NCBI RefSeq assembly: GCF_000021745.1
Contig: NC_011666.1
Span: forward strand, 372,001-436,000
Origin: Methylocella silvestris BL2
Lineage (GTDB): Bacteria; Pseudomonadota; Alphaproteobacteria; Rhizobiales; Beijerinckiaceae
DNA length: 64,000 nt
Direction of reading: 5' to 3'
Position 1 is the stretch's first letter; the number at the start of each line of letters is the position of its first letter. This document shows, one piece after another, positions 57,726 through 64,000 of the stretch. Below the pieces are notes generated by a model. The model had not been told where the DNA came from and did no database searches. It saw only the letters and a program-made list of their open reading frames with translations. A program made the translations under genes and the position numbers.

Positions 57726-58589
57726 TTGCCTTATGACGACCGCCAGCGTGAACCTCCCCCAGCGCTAGGCAAGGGGCCGCGGATTATTTCAATCCAGAGC
57801 CAGGTCGTTCACGGCTCGGTCGGCCACAACGCCGCGCTCTTTCCCATGCAGGCGCTTGGCGTCGCCGTCGCCGCCGTGCCGACGACGCTGCTCTCCAACC
57901 ATCCGCGCTACCCGACGCTGCGCGGACGCGTGCTCGACGCGCCCCTTGTCGCCGACCTGCTTCTTGGCGTCGCGGAGCGCGGCTTGATCGAGGCCTCTTC
58001 GATCCTGCTCACCGGCTATCTTGGCTCGGCCGAAATCGGCGCCGTCGTCGGGGATTTCGTCGATCGCGCAAAAGCGCGCAATCCGCAGCTTGCCTATCTC
58101 TGCGATCCGGTGATCGGCGACGACGAGCCGGGCGTCTTCGTCGCGCCGGGTCTCGTCGATCTCATCCGCGACCGCCTCGTCCCGGCCGCCGCCATTTTGA
58201 CACCCAATCAGTTCGAGCTCGAGATTTTGGCGGGCGCGCCGGCGCGGGACATTTACGCTCTGAGGCGGGCCGCGGCGCTGATTTCCGCGCGCGGCCCGGG
58301 CCGCGTTGTCGTCACCGGCTGCGCGCTCGCGGATACGCCGCGGGATTGCATCGAAACTGTGGTTTGCGAATCGGACGTTATCCATCGCATCGCAACGGTC
58401 CGGCTGCCGATCCGGCCGAATGGGGCCGGCGATTTGTTCGCCGGGCTTCTCGCGGCCCATCTCGCCAGGGGCAGGCCGCTCATTGCGGCGAGCGAATCCG
58501 CTGCGCGCGGCGTATCTTCCGTACTCGCGCGCACGCTGGCCGAAGGTTCTTATGAATTGCGGATCGTCGCCGAGGATATCCTCTCCTGA
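57726..58589 (+). CDS. pdxY: Pyridoxal/pyridoxine kinase
   Basis: A 287-residue ribokinase-fold enzyme of vitamin B6 salvage. SIQSQVVHGSVGHNAALFPM at the N-terminus is diagnostic, as are YLCDPVIGDDEPGVF, TPNQFELEIL and the anion-hole/catalytic PNGAGDLFAGLL. The TTG at 57726 has AGAGGGG 6-7 nt upstream and gives the family length; the upstream frame is not conserved. The kinase is PdxY/PdxK type; the symbol is chosen by resemblance. Confidence 0.9.
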   Translation: MPYDDRQREPPPALGKGPRIISIQSQVVHGSVGHNAALFPMQALGVAVAAVPTTLLSNHPRYPTLRGRVLDAPLVADLLLGVAERGLIEASSILLTGYLGSAEIGAVVGDFVDRAKARNPQLAYLCDPVIGDDEPGVFVAPGLVDLIRDRLVPAAAILTPNQFELEILAGAPARDIYALRRAAALISARGPGRVVVTGCALADTPRDCIETVVCESDVIHRIATVRLPIRPNGAGDLFAGLLAAHLARGRPLIAASESAARGVSSVLARTLAEGSYELRIVAEDILS

Positions 58590-58653
58590 TTGCTATCGCC
58601 GCGCCTTTGGGGCAACACCGGCGGAGAACGAAATCAAAAGGATCTCGCCGCCC

Positions 58654-59499
58654 ATGACCGGGGCCGGAACCGACCACACCAAGGAATGCCTGACCGGCGG
58701 CCCGGCGATCATCCTGGTTCGCCCGCAGCTTGCCGTGAATATCGGCATGTGCGCGCGGGCGATGGCCAATTTCGGTCTTTCCGATCTAAGGCTTGTGTCG
58801 CCGCGCGAAGGCTGGCCGCGCACCGGCGCCTTGAAGAAGGGCGCGCATGCCGCCGCCGCCGGGGCGGTCCATCTGCTCGAAGGGGCAAAGCTTTACGACA
58901 CGCCGGAAGAGGCGGTCGCGGACCTTAATTTCGTGTTTGCAACGACGGCGCGCGAACGCGGCCAGCACAAGCCGGTGCTGACGCCCGCCGAGGCCCTGCC
59001 GGGCGCAGCGTTGGCGATTGCCGGCGGCGCGAAGGGCGGCGTGATGTTCGGGCCCGAACGCACTGGCCTCTCCAACGACGAGGTGGCGCTCGCCGACAGG
59101 CTGATCACCTTTCCGGTCAATCCCGCCTATGCCTCGCTCAACCTCGCGCAGGCGGTGCTGCTGATCGGCTATGAATGGATGCGCGCGTCCACCGAGGCGA
59201 AGGCGCCCTTCGTCGCCGATCCGCGCTCACCGCCGGCGCCGCGCGAGATGGTTTTGTCGTTCTTCGCCTATCTCGAAGGGGAATTGGAGCGGGTCGGATT
59301 CTTCCGTCCGCTCGACAAGGCGCCGGTGATGCGGCGAAACATCAAGAATATCTTTCATAGGCTGGATCTCTCCGCGCAGGATGTGAGCACGCTGCGGGGC
59401 GCCATCGTGCGGCTCGTGGAGGGTCCGCGGGCGGAGGCCAAAGCGCGCGCCAAACGAACAGCCGCCGAGCCTCATTCTGTGAGCGAAGACAAGGGCTGA
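58654..59499 (+). CDS. TrmJ-like tRNA 2'-O-methyltransferase
   Basis: A 281-residue SPOUT methyltransferase: PAIILVRPQLAVNIGMCARA, MFGPERTGLSNDEVALAD and FPVNPAYASLNLAQAVLLIG are the three SAM-knot motifs of TrmJ, which methylates position 32 of tRNAs. A C-terminal helical domain follows (about 195-281). The ATG at 58654 is preferred over a longer frame that overlaps pdxY. Its last 28 nt overlap the convergent MFS gene. Confidence 0.9.
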   Translation: MTGAGTDHTKECLTGGPAIILVRPQLAVNIGMCARAMANFGLSDLRLVSPREGWPRTGALKKGAHAAAAGAVHLLEGAKLYDTPEEAVADLNFVFATTARERGQHKPVLTPAEALPGAALAIAGGAKGGVMFGPERTGLSNDEVALADRLITFPVNPAYASLNLAQAVLLIGYEWMRASTEAKAPFVADPRSPPAPREMVLSFFAYLEGELERVGFFRPLDKAPVMRRNIKNIFHRLDLSAQDVSTLRGAIVRLVEGPRAEAKARAKRTAAEPHSVSEDKG

Positions 59500-60890
59500 G
59501 CGACAGCCTCGAGAGGCCTGCCTTCGGCCGCAATGCCGTAAAGCCATTGCGCCAGCGCGGCGGCCAGCATCAGCGCCGCGCCGATGAGATATCCAATCAG
59601 CACGCTCATTCGCGAGCCGGTCGCGATCAGGACGCCAAGCAGATACGGAGCTCCGGCGCCGCCGATCGCCGTGCCGGCGGCGTAGAAAACGGCGATGGCG
59701 AGCGCCCTGATCTCGACCGGAAAGGTCTCGCTGACCGTCAGATAGGCGGCTCCCGCCGCGGCGGATGCGAAGAAGAAAATGACCATCCAGGCGATGGTCA
59801 ATTGCGCCGCGCTAACCAGTTCGAACGCGAACAGCACTCCGCTCAAGGCGAGAAGCGCGCCGGAAATCGCATAGGTGAAACTGATCATCGGCTTGCGGCC
59901 GAGGCTGTCGAAGAGCGGCCCGAGCGCCAGCGGCCCCATAAAATTGGCCAGCGCAAAGGGCAGGATGAACCAGCCGATATGATTGGCCGGAACGCCATAA
60001 AACCGCGTCAGCACAAGCGCATAAGTAAAAAAAATTGCATTATAGAAGAACGCCTGCGCGGCCATCAGCGCGAGGCCGACGAGCGAGCGCTGGCGGTAGA
60101 CCACGAAGAGCGTGTGAAACACTTCGCGCAGCGGCGTAAAGCGGCGCGGACGGATGCGCAGGGGTTTGAGCGTTTCCGGCGCCTTGCCGGCCCCGGCACT
60201 CGCCTCGATCTCATCCATGATGCGGTCCGCGTCGTCGAGCCGGCCGTGGATGACGAGCCAGCGCGGGCTTTCGGGAATGAAGCGGCGCATAACCAGCACG
60301 GCGAGGCCGATCAGCGAGCCGATCATAAAGGCGAGGCGCCAGCCGGTTTCCGGGTCAATGATCGCCGGATCCAGCAGCGCCAGGGAACTCGCCGCGCCAA
60401 GGGCGCCGCCGATCCAGAACGAACCATTAATGGCAAGGTCCGTCCGGCCGCGATAACGGGCCGGGATCATCTCCTGAATCGTCGAATTGATCGCGCTATA
60501 TTCGCCGCCGATGCCGGCCCCGGTGAGGAGGCGGAAGAGGCAGAAGCTCGGCAGATCCCAGGACAGGGCCGTGGCCGCGCCGCCGACGAGATAAAGGCCG
60601 AGAGTCGCGAAAAACATAAGGCGGCGGCCGAGGCGATCGGTCATCCAGCCAAACAGCAGCGCGCCGGCCACCGCGCCGACGAGATAAGCGGTCGAGGCAA
60701 GTCCAACGTCGGCGTCGGAGAATTGCAATCTTGGGCTCGCCTTGAGGGCGCCGGCGACAGAGCCCGCCAGCGTCACTTCGAGCCCGTCAAGAATCCAGGT
60801 GACGCCGAGCGCGAGGACCACAAGCGTATGAAACCAGCTCCAGGCGAGCCGATCGAGCCGCGCGGGAATCACGGTCTCGACCGGCGCCAT
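59472..60890 (-). CDS. MFS transporter (sugar/aromatic-acid porter-like)
   Basis: A 472-residue 12-helix transporter. The loop 2-3 motif GWMTDRLGRR and its repeat FDSLGRKPM, plus RLLTGAGIGGEYSAINS and PESPRWLVIHGR, place it in the sugar-porter/AAHS-like major-facilitator group. A long cytoplasmic loop lies between helices 6 and 7. The substrate is unknown. The ATG at 60890 starts just before the first helix; the upstream frame runs into the murI promoter region. Confidence 0.88.
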   Translation of the reverse strand: MAPVETVIPARLDRLAWSWFHTLVVLALGVTWILDGLEVTLAGSVAGALKASPRLQFSDADVGLASTAYLVGAVAGALLFGWMTDRLGRRLMFFATLGLYLVGGAATALSWDLPSFCLFRLLTGAGIGGEYSAINSTIQEMIPARYRGRTDLAINGSFWIGGALGAASSLALLDPAIIDPETGWRLAFMIGSLIGLAVLVMRRFIPESPRWLVIHGRLDDADRIMDEIEASAGAGKAPETLKPLRIRPRRFTPLREVFHTLFVVYRQRSLVGLALMAAQAFFYNAIFFTYALVLTRFYGVPANHIGWFILPFALANFMGPLALGPLFDSLGRKPMISFTYAISGALLALSGVLFAFELVSAAQLTIAWMVIFFFASAAAGAAYLTVSETFPVEIRALAIAVFYAAGTAIGGAGAPYLLGVLIATGSRMSVLIGYLIGAALMLAAALAQWLYGIAAEGRPLEAVAQPLSSLTE

Positions 60891-61020
60891 CTTTGCGTCT
60901 TGTTTTACGCCAATCAAGACTGCCTTAACCTTTCGCGCGCTTGCATCCGACGCTGGCGGCCGCGACGGCGCCTGCGGCCCAAGGTGACGAAAGGCTGGAA
61001 AGATCGCTACGGTTCCATCG

Positions 61021-61860
61021 ATGTCCCGCCCGCCAAAAATTCTCGTGTTCGATTCGGGGCTCGGCGGCCTCACCGTGTTCGCCGAGATCGCGGCGCTGCG
61101 TCCCGATGCCCAATTCGTCTATGCGGCCGATGAAGCAGGCTTTCCCTACGGCGCCTTGCCGGCGACAGCGCTCGCCCCCCGCGTTCTCGCCGTGATGGGA
61201 CGGCTGATCGACTTATTTTCGCCAGACGTGGCGGTCATCGCCTGCAACACGGCCTCGACCCTTGTGCTGCCGCATCTGCGCGCGGCCTTCCCAGATCTTC
61301 CGTTTGTCGGAACCGTGCCCGCGATCAAGCCGGCGGCGCAGACATCGCAGTCGAAGATGATTTCGGTGCTGGCGACGCCCGGAACCGTCGCGCGCGACTA
61401 TACCCGCGGCCTGATCGAGGCCTATGCCGCCGATTGCAAGGTGATGCTGGTCGGATCGAGCCGCCTCGCCAGCCTCGCGGAAGATTTCATGCAGGGCGAC
61501 GCGCCGTCGGACGCCGCGATCCTTGACGAGATCGCGCCGGCCTTTGTCGAGGCGGAGGGACGCCGCACCGACGCCATCGCGCTCGCCTGCACCCATTACC
61601 CCTTGCTGATCGCGCAATTCGAGCGCCTTGCGCCCTGGCCTGTCGCCTGGATCGATCCGGCGCCGGCGATCGCGCGGCGCACGGACCATGTGCTTACGGC
61701 TGAACTGGGTTTTGCGGCCGGCGGGGGTGAAACTGCGCGAAAACCGGCGCTCGCGGTGTTCACGGGCTCCAAAGAGGCTGGGCCGAAACTGCGCGAGGCG
61801 CTCCGCCTGCGCGGCATTGCAAAAATCGCGCTGGAGCCGATGCCGCTGGTTTTTGCGTGA
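61021..61860 (+). CDS. murI: Glutamate racemase
   Basis: A 279-residue cofactor-independent racemase providing D-glutamate for peptidoglycan. D11 in FDSGLGGLT and the two catalytic cysteines in CNTAST (C75) and ACTHYPL (about C189) are in place. It is divergent from the MFS gene across 130 nt and followed after 7 nt by the VOC gene, so these two are likely one unit. Confidence 0.95.
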   Translation: MSRPPKILVFDSGLGGLTVFAEIAALRPDAQFVYAADEAGFPYGALPATALAPRVLAVMGRLIDLFSPDVAVIACNTASTLVLPHLRAAFPDLPFVGTVPAIKPAAQTSQSKMISVLATPGTVARDYTRGLIEAYAADCKVMLVGSSRLASLAEDFMQGDAPSDAAILDEIAPAFVEAEGRRTDAIALACTHYPLLIAQFERLAPWPVAWIDPAPAIARRTDHVLTAELGFAAGGGETARKPALAVFTGSKEAGPKLREALRLRGIAKIALEPMPLVFA

Positions 61861-61867
61861 GGCGCGC

Positions 61868-62254
61868 ATGATCGATCATATTGGCGTTCCGGTTGCGGAT
61901 TTTTCCCGCTCGAAGGCGTTTTTCGACCGTGCTTTGGCGCCGCTCGGGATCGAAATCGTGATGCAGGTCTGGGCGCAGGAGACCGGCGGCTCCGCCCATG
62001 CGGGATATGGACGAGCCGGCAAACCATTTTTCTGGATCAGCGACGGGAGCGCCCCCGCAAGCGCCGTTCACGTGGCGTTCGAGGCGCTGTCGCGGCCGCA
62101 GGTCGACGCCTTTTACGCGGCGGCGCTGTCGGCCGGCGCAAAGGACAATGGGCCGCCGGGACTGCGGGCAGATTATCATCCGAATTATTACGCCGCCTTC
62201 GTGCTCGATCCCGACGGCAACAATATCGAGGCCGTTTGTCATCATGCGGAATAG
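61868..62254 (+). CDS. VOC (glyoxalase-like) family protein
   Basis: A 128-residue single VOC domain: MIDHIGVPVADFSRSKAFFD at the start, HVAFEALSRPQVDAFY in the middle and FVLDPDGNNIEAVCH at the end. The metal-site His and Glu (IDHIG, NNIEAV) are present. The family ranges over glyoxalases, dioxygenases and resistance proteins, and nothing here narrows it. It follows murI by 7 nt. Confidence 0.88.
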   Translation: MIDHIGVPVADFSRSKAFFDRALAPLGIEIVMQVWAQETGGSAHAGYGRAGKPFFWISDGSAPASAVHVAFEALSRPQVDAFYAAALSAGAKDNGPPGLRADYHPNYYAAFVLDPDGNNIEAVCHHAE

Positions 62255-62266
62255 GCGCCGGCGCTT

Positions 62267-63832
62267 TTAAAAGAGCGAACCCTGACTTGGCTTGCGGGAG
62301 GCCGACGTCTTTCGCGGCGCGCCCGGCGCGGCCCCGGCGACAGCGGGTTTATGGCCGTCGGCGAATTGGAGATCCAGCAGGGCGCCGTCCGTGATGGCGG
62401 CGGCGAGGCGCAGCGGATTGCCCTCCGCGTCACGCACAAGCGCAAAACCGCGCGCCAGCACATTTTTGTAGCCGAGACTTTCGCGGAGCTGATCCAATCG
62501 CCGCAGCTCGGCGCGCCGCGCGGCGATTTTTTCATGGACCGCGCGCAACAGGCGCGGGCCTAGCACGTCGAGCCGGTGGCGCGCCGCCGCCGTTCTTTCC
62601 TGCTCCGCGCGCGCGCGGGAGAGACGGGCATTGATGAGACGTTCGCCGAGGCTGTTCAGCGCCGCGGCGCGACGCTCTCGCCCGATCACGGCCGATCGTT
62701 GCATTCGCTGTTGAAGCCCGGCGAGTTTTTCGCCCGCGCGCGCCATCCGCGCCCGCGGCGTCTGCCGCGCGAGGCGCTGCGCCGCCCGCCCAAGCGCGAG
62801 CGAATAGTGGTCGTGCGCGCGCAAAATCGCGTTGGCGAAGCGGCGCCCCGCGTGATCGAGCTTCTGCCGGGGCAGGGCCAGAATCTCTTCCGGGAGCGGC
62901 AAGGCGCGGGAAAGCGCACGCGCCTCGCTGCGCCGGCGGTCGAGAAGGCGGGCCATCGCGCCCGCATGGCGGCGGGAGAGATCGGCGACGTCGGCGATGA
63001 GCTGGAGGCGCACCGGCACCGCCTTTTCGGCGGCGCCCGTCGGGGTCGGAGCGCGCAGATCCGCGGCATGGTCGATCAGCGTCCAGTCCGTCTCATGCCC
63101 GATCGCCGAGATCAGCGGAATGGCGCTCGCCGCCACGGCGCGGACGACGATCTCCTCATTGAAACTCCAGAGGTCTTCAAGCGAGCCGCCGCCGCGCGCG
63201 ACGATGATCACATGCGGGCGCGCCAGCGGACCGTCCTCGGGCAGGGCGCCGAATCCCGCGATTGCGGCGGCGACTTCCGCAGCGGAGGTTTCGCCCTGAA
63301 CCCGGACCGGCCAGACCAGGACATGCCGCGGAAACCGGTCCTTGATGCGATGCAGAATGTCGCGGATCACCGCTCCGGTCGGCGAGGTGATGACGCCGAC
63401 GCGCAGCGGCAGAAATGGCAGCGCTTTCTTGCGCGCTTCGTCGAACAGGCCCTCGGCCGCGAGCTTGCGACGCCGCTCCTCGAACAGCGCCATGAGGGCG
63501 CCGACGCCGGCGGGCTCGATCGCCTCGACAATGATCTGATAGCTCGATTTGCCCGGGAAAGTGGTGATCTTGCCGGTGGCGATGACCTCGAGCCCTTCTT
63601 CAGGCTTAACGCGCAATCGGCCAAATACGCCCTTCCAGATCACCGCGTCGATGCGCGCGCCGGCGTCTTTCAGGCAGAAATAGGCGTGGCCGGAGGAATG
63701 CGGGCCGCGATAGTTTGAAATCTCGCCTCGCAGTCGCACAAAGCCGAAGCGATCCTCGATCGTCCGCTTGAGGGCGTTCGAGAGTTCGGAAACGGTGAGT
63801 TCGGGAGCATTGCTCGCGACGGGCTCTGGCAT
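62267..63832 (-). CDS. xseA: Exodeoxyribonuclease VII large subunit
   Basis: A 521-residue nuclease subunit. The N-terminal OB-fold begins APELTVSELSNALKRTIED and carries RGEISNYRGPHSSGHAYFCL. The catalytic core contains GVITSPTGAVIRDI, VIIVARGGGSLEDLWSFNEE and SAIGHETDWTLIDHAADLRA. It degrades single-stranded DNA with XseB, which is not in the window. The ATG at 63832 is used; a TTG 9 nt earlier is possible. It is convergent with the VOC gene across 12 nt. Confidence 0.94.
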   Translation of the reverse strand: MPEPVASNAPELTVSELSNALKRTIEDRFGFVRLRGEISNYRGPHSSGHAYFCLKDAGARIDAVIWKGVFGRLRVKPEEGLEVIATGKITTFPGKSSYQIIVEAIEPAGVGALMALFEERRRKLAAEGLFDEARKKALPFLPLRVGVITSPTGAVIRDILHRIKDRFPRHVLVWPVRVQGETSAAEVAAAIAGFGALPEDGPLARPHVIIVARGGGSLEDLWSFNEEIVVRAVAASAIPLISAIGHETDWTLIDHAADLRAPTPTGAAEKAVPVRLQLIADVADLSRRHAGAMARLLDRRRSEARALSRALPLPEEILALPRQKLDHAGRRFANAILRAHDHYSLALGRAAQRLARQTPRARMARAGEKLAGLQQRMQRSAVIGRERRAAALNSLGERLINARLSRARAEQERTAAARHRLDVLGPRLLRAVHEKIAARRAELRRLDQLRESLGYKNVLARGFALVRDAEGNPLRLAAAITDGALLDLQFADGHKPAVAGAAPGAPRKTSASRKPSQGSLF

Positions 63833-63907
63833 GAGGCTCAAATTTTCAACGGGTTCTGGCGCCGAGCCGAGCCCATCGCTGTTTTGAAGTCAAGCCGCGC
63901 CGCTGCT

Positions 63908-64000
63908 TCAAAAATCGACGCCGATCGTCATCTGCGCCTTGTTGCGGGAAAAGTCGCCAAGATCGAGCGGACGCGCATCCCCCGCCTGACGCCCGGCGAT
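63908..64000 (-). CDS. C-terminal end of an outer-membrane beta-barrel protein (partial)
   Basis: Only the last 30 residues lie in the window (frame open at the right edge). They end LDLGDFSRNKAQMTIGVDF, an amphipathic strand with the C-terminal Phe that BAM-dependent barrel proteins use as a sorting signal. It is probably one of the rhizobial outer-membrane beta-barrel proteins; the rest of the gene lies to the right. Confidence 0.6.
   Translation of the reverse strand: MAGRQAGDARPLDLGDFSRNKAQMTIGVDF

Overview
The window comes from a GC-rich alphaproteobacterial chromosome, most likely a member of the Rhizobiales (Hyphomicrobiales) and perhaps close to the Beijerinckiaceae or Methylocystaceae. 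The evidence is an F1-only ATP synthase operon in the order atpH-A-G-D-C, with the F0 genes absent from the window. Other typical neighbourhoods are leuS-lptE-holA, folE/hisI beside an IscU-like scaffold and yidD, rlmB next to tRNA-Tyr, and a DUF1491 gene. Protein sequences are typically rhizobial. The genus is an inference.

Layout: 0.2-7.2 kb holds a one-component regulator, an L,D-transpeptidase, a YggS-type PLP protein, leuS, lptE, a small membrane protein and holA. 7.5-12.5 kb is the F1 ATP synthase operon. 12.6-15.7 kb is a leftward group: a cupredoxin, two small exported or membrane proteins (one built of six 14-residue repeats) and a redox-type adenylate cyclase with a cytochrome-b-like anchor and a [2Fe-2S] domain. 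15.8-25.7 kb is mostly housekeeping: ABC-F ATPase, CDF transporter, carbonic anhydrase, CBS protein, patatin, a 28-residue micro-protein, hisI, folE, IscU-like scaffold, MipA-like porin, yidD and rlmB. tRNA-Tyr(GTA) lies at 25.9 kb, followed by a bidirectional terminator and an orphan BY-kinase. 29-45.8 kb carries small exported proteins, a thioesterase, an M20 dipeptidase, a DUF3141 hydrolase, murJ, a GT2 transferase, a ChbG-like deacetylase, an SDR, Mn catalase, photolyase and guaA.

Two stretches look acquired or rearranged. At 32.2-34.3 kb, about 1.9 kb with a frameshifted lactonase gene and a divergent TetR regulator sits between two copies of the 3' end of the dipeptidase gene. At 45.8-54.8 kb there is an accessory block of oxidoreductases (two SDRs, a CurA-like reductase, an FAD monooxygenase) and regulators (HxlR, LysR, TetR), mixed with dead fragments of HxlR, old-yellow-enzyme, SnoaL-like and NADP-binding genes. 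The intact and broken HxlR loci share the same pair of 16-bp operator-like repeats with identical 38-bp phasing.

The right end (54.9-64 kb) has a leftward ECF sigma/anti-sigma/cupredoxin/Tat-phosphoesterase group, then pdxY, a TrmJ-like methyltransferase, an MFS transporter, murI, a VOC protein, xseA and the C-terminal end of an outer-membrane barrel protein. No integrase, transposase, CRISPR array or rRNA was found.
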